The notes under the pieces are model-generated. The model worked only from the letters and a program-made list of their open reading frames with translations, made no database searches and was not told where the DNA came from. Position numbers and translations under genes: made by a program. Shown here piece by piece: positions 1 through 8,614 of a stretch of 64,000 nucleotides of DNA; position 1 is the first letter of the stretch; every line of letters begins with the position of its first letter. Source of the DNA: Borreliella lanei (GTDB lineage: Bacteria; Spirochaetota; Spirochaetia; Borreliales; Borreliaceae); assembly GCF_014205895.1 (NCBI RefSeq), contig NZ_JACHFC010000001.1:372001-436000 (forward strand), read 5' to 3'.

Positions 1-817
1 CTGCTAAAAAACAAACCATTAAATTTTCATCAAAGCTATAAGAACCGTATTTAAGCCATCCTCCCTTTGAAACATTAAAATTAACAGAATTGTTCCAAGA
101 ATCATAAGCATTTTGTCTAAAATTGTTTAAAGTATCATTAAAAATTTTATTATCCACCTCTTTAATTTTTGAATGCATAATAGAATAATCTAATACATTA
201 CTTTTATTATTTTGATTGCCCTCTATAATGGAATTTGGAATATTTTTCTTTGGTGAATCGATATAAATAGCATTGCCAATTTTAAATGCTGCTTGAGGAG
301 AGAGTAAAATATCTTTTTCTCTTATCTTTACATTTTCTCCTAAAAAGATTTTATATTCCAAATTCTCCCCTTGTCTTATTGAAATAGTAGGTTTATCTAA
401 CAAAACTTCATAATGATCTTCAACTTCATAACTTAACAAAAAGCTCTTAGAGAGATTTGATTCAATACTAAAATTATTTTCTGAATCAAGTAAAAACCCG
501 AGAAAAATATTATTCTCAAAATAAACATAAATACCCATGTCTTGCACTTTATAAGAGATGGGGAAAAGATTCAAACCGGTTTCTAAAACAACAATTGGAT
601 TAAGTTTGGATAAAAATATCCTAAGTCCCCTTACATTAACAACAATATCATTTAAAATATATTCACTATTTTCAACCTTATTATTTACTTCTAATTTTAT
701 ATCTTTTAAAAAAAATATATTTAAGTTTAAATTCCTAAATTGTAAAAAAATAACAACAAACAATATTAAAGCACCAAGCAATAAATTAAAAGCCCCTGCC
801 CTTAAAAACTCCTTCAT
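1..817 (-). CDS. Membrane-anchored protein of unknown function (N-terminal part)
   Basis: The reading frame is open from an ATG at 815-817 to the left edge, giving 272 codons, so the C-terminus is missing. The product begins MKEFLRAGAFNLLLGALILF, a short basic start followed by one hydrophobic segment at about residues 8-26. That predicts an inner-membrane anchor with the rest in the periplasm; no lipobox Cys is visible. The remainder is beta-rich (many alternating hydrophobic residues) with no motif I recognise. No clear ribosome binding site precedes the ATG. It is divergent from the small basic gene at 921. Function is unknown; the frame and codon use make a real gene likely. Confidence 0.8.
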   Translation of the reverse strand, partial: MKEFLRAGAFNLLLGALILFVVIFLQFRNLNLNIFFLKDIKLEVNNKVENSEYILNDIVVNVRGLRIFLSKLNPIVVLETGLNLFPISYKVQDMGIYVYFENNIFLGFLLDSENNFSIESNLSKSFLLSYEVEDHYEVLLDKPTISIRQGENLEYKIFLGENVKIREKDILLSPQAAFKIGNAIYIDSPKKNIPNSIIEGNQNNKSNVLDYSIMHSKIKEVDNKIFNDTLNNFRQNAYDSWNNSVNFNVSKGGWLKYGSYSFDENLMVCFLA

Positions 818-858
818 ATGATGATTCTAATCATAAAAAATCAAAATATCAATATTGA

Positions 859-887
859 TTGCATAAAAACAAAAAAAATAATAAAAT
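859..887 (+). promoter_or_regulatory. Weak candidate promoter of the small basic-protein gene
   Basis: TTGCAT (859-864), a 17-base spacer and TAAAAT (882-887) precede the gene at 921, which also has a TAGGAG ribosome binding site around 905-911. Only three of six -35 bases match the consensus, and AT-rich DNA yields such matches by chance. Confidence 0.3.
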
Positions 888-920
888 TATAGGTTAGCTA
901 GTTAAATAGGAGTAAAACAT

Positions 921-1343
921 ATGAAAATTCCTAAAAATTATATTCCAGGAACAAACCCTTACAAGTCTCTGCCTAAAAAACCTATTATTGAAAACAAGAA
1001 AAAAATTACTAAAAAACAAGAACAAATTAATTCAGAAATCATGAAATCTCAAGAGCGTATTTTGAAGCTATATATGAGGCGCCTACAAAAAAAAGATCAA
1101 ATAACTCTTCAAAATTTTATTCTAGAAGGACATAAAGTAGGTTCCAAAATTTTCAATAACTTACCAAAAACACTAAAAGAAATAATAGCTTTAATGAATA
1201 TAGAATCGTTAAAAGTGCTAAAAAAGAATACAAAAAATCCAATTAAAATGCTTTACATAAAATTTTCAAGCTGGACCTTAAACAAGCTAATCAAAACGCT
1301 AGATATTGAATCTAATAACAACAAAACTGCAAAACATAAATAA
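921..1343 (+). CDS. Small basic protein of unknown function
   Basis: This is a 140-residue protein starting MKIPKNYIPGTNPYKSLPKK behind a good TAGGAG ribosome binding site. It is very rich in Lys, with a coiled-coil-like stretch at about residues 28-60 and a second amphipathic helical half at about 85-130. No signal peptide, membrane segment or known motif is seen, so it is probably cytoplasmic. The charge would suit binding to nucleic acid or acidic protein surfaces, but that is a guess. It stands alone on the plus strand, convergent with the decayed gene to its right, and a strong stem-loop follows at 1413-1447. I do not recognise the family. Confidence 0.75.
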   Translation: MKIPKNYIPGTNPYKSLPKKPIIENKKKITKKQEQINSEIMKSQERILKLYMRRLQKKDQITLQNFILEGHKVGSKIFNNLPKTLKEIIALMNIESLKVLKKNTKNPIKMLYIKFSSWTLNKLIKTLDIESNNNKTAKHK

Positions 1344-1412
1344 TAATTTTCAAATTCTTTTTATATCTTATTACTTATTAATTTTTTTATTTGCGTCTTG
1401 TCTTACAATGTT

Positions 1413-1447
1413 TATTGTTGATTTATTATCAAAATAAATCAACAATA
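1413..1447. terminator. Strong stem-loop between convergent genes, possible bidirectional terminator
   Basis: A perfect 15-base inverted repeat (left arm TATTGTTGATTTATT at 1413-1427, right arm 1433-1447) encloses a 5-base loop. It lies 70 bases after the basic-protein gene and near the 3' end of the decayed monophosphatase gene. The following T-tracts are weak on both strands, so it may be a processing or decay barrier rather than a classical terminator. Confidence 0.55.
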
Positions 1448-1479
1448 TTTCAAGGGCCATCTTTTATGATTATTGGACT

Positions 1480-2287
1480 CTAAATATACATTGAATCTAA
1501 AATATCCAATCTCATTTTATTAGCACAATAAAATTCACCAAACATGTCCAATTTATTCCCAATAGCTTATACCAAAGCCCTACAAAAGAAAAATAGGCCT
1601 TATAAGAACCTGTGTTTGGCAAAAGAATAGACACAAGAGCCATTAATATGAATATTAGAAGAAATATCAAGATTAAATGACCTTATATAGACCTTGAAAC
1701 TGGCTAAGCAAACTATGAATATTATAACATTCAGAATTAGTAAAAATAAATTTATTAAAATCTTTTTTTAAAGGATAGCTACCAATGTTTTTTTAGCATA
1801 AAATACACTATCTTTAGAAGTAATAAAAAACTCTCCGCTTAAAAGAAGGAAAATAATTCCTTCAATAATTTTGCCGCCACTAGCATATGCTAGTGATATT
1901 CCATATAAAGAAAGACCCGCTGCAAAAGAAAAGGTTCCATCAATAGAATCAACAATAAAAATACTCTCTGAAATTAACACATCTTTGATATACTCTTATT
2001 CACAAGTAGATATTGTATCTTTCCCCAAGAACAAAATTACCAGGCTTTTTGATTGCTTTGAATAAGAATTGCGCAATTTACTTATCAACTTAAATTACAA
2101 TAGACCCATCAGATTTAAAATCTAAAATTAATTTAGCACAACCACTTAATGCAAACCTAGTTAATTCATTTAATAAAAATACAATTTTTTCAAAATCCCA
2201 ATCCATTTTTATATCGATTCTCTTATTAATGATAAATTCTAAAATTGAAAAATCATCTCTAAAAGCATTATGCTTTGATAAATTCAA
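1480..2287 (-). pseudogene. Decayed inositol monophosphatase family gene
   Basis: On the minus strand, pieces in different frames line up with one inositol-phosphatase protein. An ATG at 2287 opens a 65-codon piece ending in KSDGSIVI. The same frame then reads, past a TAA, VDK, another TAA, and IAQFLFKAIKKPGNFVLGE. After a frame change, codons down to about 1768 give the metal-site signature IVDSIDGTFSFAAGLSLYGI and ASGGKIIEG. Further remnants (GSCVYSFAK, TGSYKAYFSF) continue to about 1480. The family signature is DPIDGT with a following Asn/Phe, and the order of motifs is that of SuhB/IMPase. At least two in-frame stops and two frameshifts make it a pseudogene. The exact 3' limit is uncertain. 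Confidence 0.75.
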
Positions 2288-2308
2288 AACTAAGCTCCAA
2301 TCATAATT

Positions 2309-3847
2309 TCAAATCATATTATTCAAAATAGGTACTGAAAGCTCAAAACCAAAGGTTTTTTTAGAAACTTTAACTACAGGAGCCCCCTGCCTTCTTTTGT
2401 ATTCATTTTTAAAATAAAGATCTAAAACTTTATCAACTATACCTTTTTTAAAATGAAGATAAATTGAATCTGAAGATTCATTGTCAATCAAATATCTATT
2501 TAAAATAACATCAAGAACTTCATATTTTGGAAGATAATCACTATCTTTTTGATTAAACCTTAACTCAGCCGAAGGCTCCTTTAAAATAATATTAGCAGGA
2601 ATAATACATTGGTCAAACTTTGCATTAATATACTTTGCAAGATCATAAACCTCCGTCTTAAAAAGATCTCCAATCAAAGAAAGTCCTCCACAAGTATCCC
2701 CATAAAGGGTACAATAACCAACTGCAATCTCGCTTTTGTTACCAGTATTTAAAAGCAAAGAATTTTGAGAATTACTATAAGACATTAATAAAAGCCCCCT
2801 TAACCGAGCTTGTAAATTTTCCCCAGTAACACCCTTAACATCAAAATATCCTTCAAAAAATCTACTGCTTACCTCAAATAAATCTTTTATTGGCATTTCA
2901 ATCAATTTAAAACCTAGTTTTCTAGAAAGTTCTTTAGCATCAGAAATAGAATCTGCCGATGAAAATTTACTAGGCATAGAAATCCCAACAACATTCTCAG
3001 CACCCAAAGCAAAACATGCAAGATATGCAACAAGAGCAGAATCAATACCTCCAGATACTCCCAAATGAACTTTAGAAAATCCTGAAAAAGAAACATATTC
3101 TCTTAAAACAAGAGATATTGCTAAAATAATTTTTTCAAAAAGCTCATTATATGCATCAAATTTTAAATCTTGAAATGTATCATTAGATATAAAATCAAAT
3201 TCAAATCCTTTGGCTTGTTTTATCTTGCCAAAACTATTAACAAAAAAGCTACACCCATCATAAACTGCAGAATCTTCAGCTCCATAAAAATTCGAATAAA
3301 CAACATCCAGATTATTCTCAATAGCAACTCTTTCAAAGAATTTTAACCTAAGATTATTCTTTTCCTTAGTGAAATAAGATTTGGACGGTATTATTAAGTA
3401 CTGAGCCTTCTTTAAATCCTCGCCAAATTTGGGAACTAATTCTTCAAATAACAAAGCATCCTTAAAATTTAATACAGCAAATACATTGCCCTTATAACTA
3501 AAAAACCCAGGCAAATTGCATTGTGATACAGTTAGAACAACTTTATGATTACTGATGACAGAAATAACATCTACAAATTTGCCACCCTTATATACACTAT
3601 GACCAAAAACAATTAAAATGTTATCATCAACCTGTTCTTTCATAAATTCAATGAACTTACATATATTTTGAGAATATTTAGAACGCCTAAGCAACTCACC
3701 ATACTTAGTATTGCATAAAAACATAGAAGGAAAAACTAAAACGTCCGATCCCCTTAGCAAAGCTTCATCATAATTAATTTTAAAGTCAGCAATATATTTA
3801 TCAAAATCTAAGGCTCTGTATCTCGTTTGAGCAATGCTTATTTTCAT
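2309..3847 (-). CDS. nadE: NAD+ synthetase with degenerate glutaminase domain
   Basis: This 512-residue protein has the two-domain layout of glutamine-dependent NAD synthetase, which makes NAD from deamido-NAD and ATP. Residues 1-230 form a nitrilase-like domain and 240-512 the synthetase, with the ATP pyrophosphatase loop SGGIDS at 265-270 intact. The three catalytic positions of the nitrilase domain appear replaced. Family FPE.x.L is FPSMFL (Ser41 for Glu), K-x-x-LP is QCNLP (Gln109 for Lys), and the ICED Cys is Phe134 in LLFEEL. If this alignment is right, the enzyme cannot use glutamine and needs free ammonia. Start choice: the MKISIAQTRY N-terminus is typical of the domain. No ribosome binding site is seen and a promoter abuts the ATG. 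Confidence 0.93.
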   Translation of the reverse strand: MKISIAQTRYRALDFDKYIADFKINYDEALLRGSDVLVFPSMFLCNTKYGELLRRSKYSQNICKFIEFMKEQVDDNILIVFGHSVYKGGKFVDVISVISNHKVVLTVSQCNLPGFFSYKGNVFAVLNFKDALLFEELVPKFGEDLKKAQYLIIPSKSYFTKEKNNLRLKFFERVAIENNLDVVYSNFYGAEDSAVYDGCSFFVNSFGKIKQAKGFEFDFISNDTFQDLKFDAYNELFEKIILAISLVLREYVSFSGFSKVHLGVSGGIDSALVAYLACFALGAENVVGISMPSKFSSADSISDAKELSRKLGFKLIEMPIKDLFEVSSRFFEGYFDVKGVTGENLQARLRGLLLMSYSNSQNSLLLNTGNKSEIAVGYCTLYGDTCGGLSLIGDLFKTEVYDLAKYINAKFDQCIIPANIILKEPSAELRFNQKDSDYLPKYEVLDVILNRYLIDNESSDSIYLHFKKGIVDKVLDLYFKNEYKRRQGAPVVKVSKKTFGFELSVPILNNMI

Positions 3848-3853
3848 AGGTAA

Positions 3854-3882
3854 ATAATAAGCAATAATACATTAAATTACAA
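3854..3882 (-). promoter_or_regulatory. Candidate nadE promoter, giving a leaderless or near-leaderless mRNA
   Basis: Read on the minus strand: TTGTAA (3877-3882), a 17-base spacer and TATTAT (3854-3859). Transcription would begin about 7 bases further on, at or next to the nadE ATG (3845-3847). Confidence 0.5.
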
Positions 3883-4177
3883 CAAAAAAAATTAATAGCT
3901 TCGCAAAACCAATACTCATCCACATTTTAACAATACCTTAATATTAAGAGCGTCATAAAAGCACTAAAAACAAACAAAACCAAAAAATGACACCAAAAAT
4001 ATTCTTATAAATAAAAAAAATTAAAATTTTTTATTTTGACAAAAAAATACACACGAACATTTTACCAAATAACAATATGTATCAATACAACACTATTACT
4101 GAAAGCTAAAGAAAAATATACATCTTTCAAATGATCAAAATGAATCAATTTTATTAAATTTTAAGAAAGAAAAAAAT
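3883..4177. other. Non-coding stretch between nadE and grpE
   Basis: About 300 very AT-rich bases separate divergent nadE and grpE. A TTGACA hexamer occurs at 4036-4041 but has only a poor -10 (CATTTT) at the right distance. No CIRCE element (TTAGCACTC with its inverted copy), small ORF with a ribosome binding site, or RNA gene was seen. Confidence 0.5.
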
Positions 4178-4206
4178 TTGTAAAATATTTTTTTTAAAGA
4201 TAAAAT
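4178..4206 (+). promoter_or_regulatory. Candidate sigma-70-type promoter of the grpE-dnaK-dnaJ operon
   Basis: TTGTAA (4178-4183), a 17-base spacer and TAAAAT (4201-4206). The grpE ribosome binding site (AAAGGAGG, about 4214-4222) follows directly, so the leader would be short, about 14 bases before the ATG. Confidence 0.45.
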
Positions 4207-4226
4207 GCTTTATCAAAGGAGGAAAA

Positions 4227-4790
4227 ATGGAAAAAAAAGAAACTAAAAGCGAATCTGAGAAAACCAACAAACAAGATAATAAAAATACAAAATCTCAAAA
4301 AAAAGAAAACTTAAATTTAGTAAATTCTGATAAAAAAATTACTGAGCTTGAAAATGAAATCTCCAATCTTAAAGATTTGTATTTAAGAAAACAAGCAGAA
4401 TTTGAAAACTTCAGAAAAAGATTAGAAAAAGAAAAAGACAATTTTGTTAAATTTGCAAACGAAACCATAATGAAAGATGTCGTTAATTTTCTTGATAACT
4501 TAGAACGAGCTATTAACTCTTCAAAAAAATCCAAAGATTTTGACAACTTATTAACAGGAATCAGTATGATTGAAAATGAAATACTATCAATCTTTGATAA
4601 AAAATATAATTTAAAAAAATTTGGAGAAAATGGCGAAAATTTTGATCCAAGTCGTCATGAAGCAATAAGCATTGAAGAAAAAGAAGGTCTTAAAAATCCA
4701 GAAATAGTAGAGGTGTACCAAAAAGGATATTGCTACAACGACAGAATATTAAGAACAGCAAAAGTTAAAGTTGCTCAAAGTAAAAATTAA
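4227..4790 (+). CDS. grpE: GrpE, nucleotide exchange factor for DnaK
   Basis: GrpE releases ADP from DnaK and so resets the chaperone cycle in the cytoplasm. The 187-residue protein has a charged, disordered N-terminus (residues 1-35), a long helix that would form the dimer coiled coil (about 35-85, with [10 protein letters not shown]), and the C-terminal beta domain with FDPSRHEA near 140 and a closing YQKGY...[10 protein letters not shown] block near 165-183. Those last two motifs are diagnostic of the family. It is the first gene of a grpE-dnaK-dnaJ operon, with a strong ribosome binding site, and lies 24 bases before dnaK. Confidence 0.97.
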   Translation: MEKKETKSESEKTNKQDNKNTKSQKKENLNLVNSDKKITELENEISNLKDLYLRKQAEFENFRKRLEKEKDNFVKFANETIMKDVVNFLDNLERAINSSKKSKDFDNLLTGISMIENEILSIFDKKYNLKKFGENGENFDPSRHEAISIEEKEGLKNPEIVEVYQKGYCYNDRILRTAKVKVAQSKN

Positions 4791-4814
4791 TTAGAAAAAA
4801 AGGAGGTTTATAAT

Positions 4815-6722
4815 ATGGGCAAAATAATAGGTATTGACCTAGGAACAACAAACTCATGCGTAGCTATAATGGAGCATGGAAAACCAGTTGTAATACAAAA
4901 TTCAGAAGGAGGAAGAACTACTCCATCTATTGTTGCTTACACAAATAAAGGCGAAAGACTTGTAGGGCAAGTCGCAAAAAACCAAATGGTTACAAACCCT
5001 GAAAATACAATTTATTCTATTAAAAGATTTATGGGAAGAAGATTTGAAGAGGTTGCAAGCGAAATAAAAATGGTTCCTTATAAAATAGAAAAAGGACTAA
5101 ATGGTGATGCACGAGTAAACATTTCCAATATAAAAAAGCAAATGTCACCGCCTGAGATCTCAGCAGCAACTCTTACAAAAATGAAAGAAACAGCAGAGGC
5201 TTACTTAGGTGAAAAAGTTACAGAGGCTGTTATCACAGTTCCTGCTTACTTTAATGATGCTCAAAGACAAGCCACAAAAGATGCTGGCAAAATAGCGGGT
5301 CTTGAAGTAAAAAGAATTGTTAACGAGCCAACTGCTGCTGCTCTTGCTTATGGAATTGAAAAAAAACACGAAGAAATTGTTGCTGTTTACGATCTTGGTG
5401 GAGGAACATTTGACATTTCAATATTGGAACTTGGAGATGGTGTTTTTGAAGTAAAGTCAACCAACGGAGACACACATCTTGGTGGTGACAATTTTGACGA
5501 TGAGATAATAAAGCATTTAATTTCAGAATTCAAAAAAGAAAGCACTATTGATTTATCAAACGACAAAATGGCTCTTCAAAGACTCAAAGAGGCGGCTGAA
5601 AAAGCTAAAATAGAGCTTTCGGGCGCTCAAGAAGCTTCAATAAACCTTCCATTTATTACAGCAGATGCAAATGGTCCAAAACACTTACAATATACTCTAA
5701 CAAGAGCAAAATTCGAACAAATGGTAGACCATTTGGTTCAAAAAACAAAAGAACCATGCCTTAAGGCTATTAAAGATGCGGGGCTTAAAGCTTCTGATAT
5801 CAATGAAGTAATACTTGTAGGTGGATCAACAAGAATTCCTGCTATTCAAAAAATTGTAAAAGATATATTTGGACAAGATCCTAATAAAGGAGTAAATCCA
5901 GATGAAGCCGTAGCAATTGGAGCTGCTATTCAGGGTGGTATTCTAACAGGAGAAACTAAAGACATGGTACTCCTTGACGTTACTCCACTCTCACTAGGAA
6001 TAGAAACACTAGGTGGTGTTATGACTAAGCTTATTGAACGAAACACTACAATTCCTACAAAAAAAAGTCAAGTATTCTCAACAGCTGCTGATAATCAAAC
6101 CTCTGTTGATATTAAAGTACTTCAAGGTGAACGTGAAATGGCATCACAAAATAGAATACTTGGTAATTTTATACTTGATGGAATACCAGCAGCACCAAGA
6201 GGAGTGCCTCAAATTGAAGTTAGCTTTGACATTGATGCTAATGGAATAGTTCACGTGTCTGCAAAAGATATGGGAACAGGCAAAGAACAAAAAATTAGGA
6301 TTGAATCATCATCGGGGCTTTCTGAATCAGAAATAGATCGAATGGTAAAAGATGCAGAAGCTCATGCGGAAGAAGATAAAAAATTAAAAGAAAATATTGA
6401 GGCAAAAAATACAGCTAATTCTTTAATTTATCAAACAGAAAAATCATTAAAAGAATATTCTGAAAAAATTTCAAGCGAAGACAAAGAAGCTATTGAAAGT
6501 AAAATAAAAGAATTAAAAGAAAGTCTTGAAAAAGAAGACATTTCACTTATAAAATCTAGAACAGAAGAACTTCAAAAAGCTTCTTACAAAATAGCTGAGA
6601 TGATGTATAAAGATTCTTCCCAGCAAAATGCAAGCAGCCAACAAGAAACTGGTACCCAAAGCAATACAAGCGAAGAGGGTAAAGAGGCTGATTACGAAGT
6701 TGTTGACGAGGATAAAAAATAG
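4815..6722 (+). CDS. dnaK: DnaK, Hsp70 chaperone
   Basis: This is the ATP-dependent chaperone that binds exposed hydrophobic peptides with DnaJ and GrpE. At 635 residues it is normal length. Visible are the phosphate-1 motif [12 protein letters not shown] (5-16), phosphate-2 [12 protein letters not shown] (about 194), the adenosine motif [10 protein letters not shown] (about 340), the conserved linker [12 protein letters not shown] (about 386), the substrate-binding beta domain and the helical lid. The tail ends YEVVDEDKK, close to the usual EVVD/EEVKD ending. A strong AGGAGG site precedes the ATG. Its stop codon TAG (6720-6722) overlaps the GTG start of dnaJ by one base, so the two are translationally coupled. 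Confidence 0.99.
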   Translation: MGKIIGIDLGTTNSCVAIMEHGKPVVIQNSEGGRTTPSIVAYTNKGERLVGQVAKNQMVTNPENTIYSIKRFMGRRFEEVASEIKMVPYKIEKGLNGDARVNISNIKKQMSPPEISAATLTKMKETAEAYLGEKVTEAVITVPAYFNDAQRQATKDAGKIAGLEVKRIVNEPTAAALAYGIEKKHEEIVAVYDLGGGTFDISILELGDGVFEVKSTNGDTHLGGDNFDDEIIKHLISEFKKESTIDLSNDKMALQRLKEAAEKAKIELSGAQEASINLPFITADANGPKHLQYTLTRAKFEQMVDHLVQKTKEPCLKAIKDAGLKASDINEVILVGGSTRIPAIQKIVKDIFGQDPNKGVNPDEAVAIGAAIQGGILTGETKDMVLLDVTPLSLGIETLGGVMTKLIERNTTIPTKKSQVFSTAADNQTSVDIKVLQGEREMASQNRILGNFILDGIPAAPRGVPQIEVSFDIDANGIVHVSAKDMGTGKEQKIRIESSSGLSESEIDRMVKDAEAHAEEDKKLKENIEAKNTANSLIYQTEKSLKEYSEKISSEDKEAIESKIKELKESLEKEDISLIKSRTEELQKASYKIAEMMYKDSSQQNASSQQETGTQSNTSEEGKEADYEVVDEDKK

Positions 6723-7816
6723 TGAAAAAAGATTATTATGAAATTTTGGGGCTCTCAAAAGGAGCCTCAAAAGATGAAATAAAAAAAGCTTATAGAAAAA
6801 TAGCAATTAAATATCACCCAGACAGAAATCAAGGGAATGAAGAAGCCGCTTCTATCTTTAAAGAAGCTACTCAAGCTTACGAAGTTTTAATAGATGATAA
6901 TAAAAAAGCTAAATACGACAGATTTGGACATTCCGCTTTTGAAGGGGGAGGATTTGAAGGATTTTCAGGTGGATTTAGTGGATTTTCAGACATCTTTGAA
7001 GATTTTGGCGATATTTTTGATTCATTTTTCACTGGAAACAAAGGACAAGAAAAAAATAGAAAACATGCAAAAGGTGAAGACGTAGGATATAACATAGAAA
7101 TATCTCTTGAAAATGCATACTTCGGATATAAAAATAATATAAACATAACAAGACAAATACTGTGCAATTCTTGTTTCGGTAAAAAATCCGAAAAAGGTAC
7201 AAGTCCTTCGACATGTAACATGTGTAACGGCAGCGGGAGAGTCGTACAAGGCGGAGGATTTTTCAGGGTTACAACAACATGTTCTAAATGTTACGGCGAG
7301 GGTAAAATAATATCAAACCCTTGTAAATCTTGTAGGGGAAAAGGAAGCCTTGCAAAGCAAGAAACTATTCAATTAAACATTCCCCCAGGCATTGATAATA
7401 ACCAACAAATAAAAATGAAAGGCAAGGGAAATGTTAATCCAGACAACCAAGAATATGGCGATCTTTATGTAAAAATATTAATAAGATCTCATAAAATATT
7501 TAAAAGAAATGGTAAAGATCTCTATGCAATGCTTCCAATAAGCTTTATTCAAGCAGCCCTTGGAAAAGAAGTAAAAATAAAAACAATCGCTTCAAAAGAG
7601 ATTAAAATACAAATTCCAAAAGGAATTGAAAATGAAGAACAAATCTTAATTAAAAACGCAGGAATGCCAATTCTTCAAACAGAAAAGTTTGGAAATTTAA
7701 TATTAATCACCAAAATAAAAACACCTAAAAATTTAAATTCTAATGCTATTAAACTTTTTGAAAACTTGGGAAAAGAATTAAGAGACGGTGATGAAATAGA
7801 TTTACTCAAAGTGTAA
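6722..7816 (+). CDS. dnaJ: DnaJ, Hsp40 co-chaperone
   Basis: DnaJ stimulates the DnaK ATPase and delivers substrates. The 364-residue protein has a J domain (1-68) with HPD at 32-34, a Gly/Phe-rich linker (70-105), the zinc domain (about 148-208) and two C-terminal substrate domains. The four zinc repeats hold Cys148/151, 165/168, 187/190 and 201/204. The first (CNSCFGKK) departs from CxxCxGxG in its last position, but all eight Cys remain. The start is GTG at 6722, overlapping the dnaK stop. The next gene starts two bases after its TAA, so a fourth cistron is coupled to the chaperone operon. Confidence 0.98.
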   Translation: MKKDYYEILGLSKGASKDEIKKAYRKIAIKYHPDRNQGNEEAASIFKEATQAYEVLIDDNKKAKYDRFGHSAFEGGGFEGFSGGFSGFSDIFEDFGDIFDSFFTGNKGQEKNRKHAKGEDVGYNIEISLENAYFGYKNNINITRQILCNSCFGKKSEKGTSPSTCNMCNGSGRVVQGGGFFRVTTTCSKCYGEGKIISNPCKSCRGKGSLAKQETIQLNIPPGIDNNQQIKMKGKGNVNPDNQEYGDLYVKILIRSHKIFKRNGKDLYAMLPISFIQAALGKEVKIKTIASKEIKIQIPKGIENEEQILIKNAGMPILQTEKFGNLILITKIKTPKNLNSNAIKLFENLGKELRDGDEIDLLKV

Positions 7817-7817
7817 T

Positions 7818-8558
7818 ATGTACATAACTCATGCCAATTCAATAATTGAAAGCATAAAAAATAATAAAGGATTTGAACTTTATATATCAAAAAAAAGTTC
7901 AAAAACTAAAGAAATCGAAAGACTGGCTAAAAAACAAAATGTAAAAATAATAAGAATAAGTACAAATGAGCTTGACAAAATTCTTAAAAATAAAGATCAC
8001 AGAGGATTTGCATTAAAATTAAAAATTGAAAAAAATAAAAATGTAAAAACACAAGCCAAAGATTTTGAAAACTTACTAGAAACATTTAAAAAAAAAGAAG
8101 ATGCTTTCATTTTACTTCTAGACGAAATAGAAGATCCCCAAAACTTTGGAGCAATCCTTAGAACAGCAGAACAGTTTAGTATAGATCTTGTAATTACTAC
8201 TCAAAAACGCAGCGCAAAAGACAATTCCACAGTTTTGCGCACTAGCTCTGGCGCAAGTCAATATGTAAAAAAAATAACAGTGACAAACATAAACAACACA
8301 ATAAATCTATTAAAAACCCACGGCTTTTGGATATACACTAGCGACATTAAAGGACAAGATATAAACAAACTCAAAATAAACGACAAAAAAATTGCACTTA
8401 TTTTAGGAAATGAAGGAAAAGGTGTACACAAGCTAATAAAAGAAAATTCTGATTTTTTAATAAGGATCCCAACTAGCGGGAAAATAGACTCACTTAATGT
8501 TTCTGTATCTGCGGGTATTTTAATCTTTGAAATCAAAAGGCAATTAAATCTACTCTAA
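7818..8558 (+). CDS. rlmB: SPOUT-family RNA 2'-O-methyltransferase (TrmH/RlmB type)
   Basis: The 246-residue protein belongs to the SpoU/TrmH group, which use S-adenosylmethionine to methylate ribose in rRNA or tRNA. Residues 1-75 look like the small substrate-binding domain. From about 92 the knotted catalytic domain shows the three family motifs: NFGAILRTAEQF (about 112-123, with the catalytic Arg), LILGNEGKGV (about 193-202) and SLNVSVSAGILIFE (about 225-238). RlmB (23S G2251) is the best match in layout, but TrmH-type tRNA specificity cannot be excluded. Its ATG follows the dnaJ stop by one base, so it is probably co-transcribed with the chaperones. It is convergent with trxB. Confidence 0.85.
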   Translation: MYITHANSIIESIKNNKGFELYISKKSSKTKEIERLAKKQNVKIIRISTNELDKILKNKDHRGFALKLKIEKNKNVKTQAKDFENLLETFKKKEDAFILLLDEIEDPQNFGAILRTAEQFSIDLVITTQKRSAKDNSTVLRTSSGASQYVKKITVTNINNTINLLKTHGFWIYTSDIKGQDINKLKINDKKIALILGNEGKGVHKLIKENSDFLIRIPTSGKIDSLNVSVSAGILIFEIKRQLNLL

Positions 8559-8614
8559 AGCATTAAATTAAATAAAAACTTCATTTTAAAAAAACAAAAA
8601 CATCTTAATAAAAA

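Noticed and set aside
1871..2065. 64-codon plus-strand frame
   Set aside because: It is the antisense of the decayed monophosphatase gene and has no ribosome binding site.
4036..4064. TTGACA at 4036 as the grpE promoter
   Set aside because: The hexamer is perfect but no acceptable -10 box lies 16-18 bases downstream; TTGTAA/TAAAAT at 4178-4206 fits better.
6877..7249. Several overlapping minus-strand frames antisense to dnaJ
   Set aside because: They are complements of the Gly/Phe-rich and zinc-finger regions of dnaJ and lack start signals.
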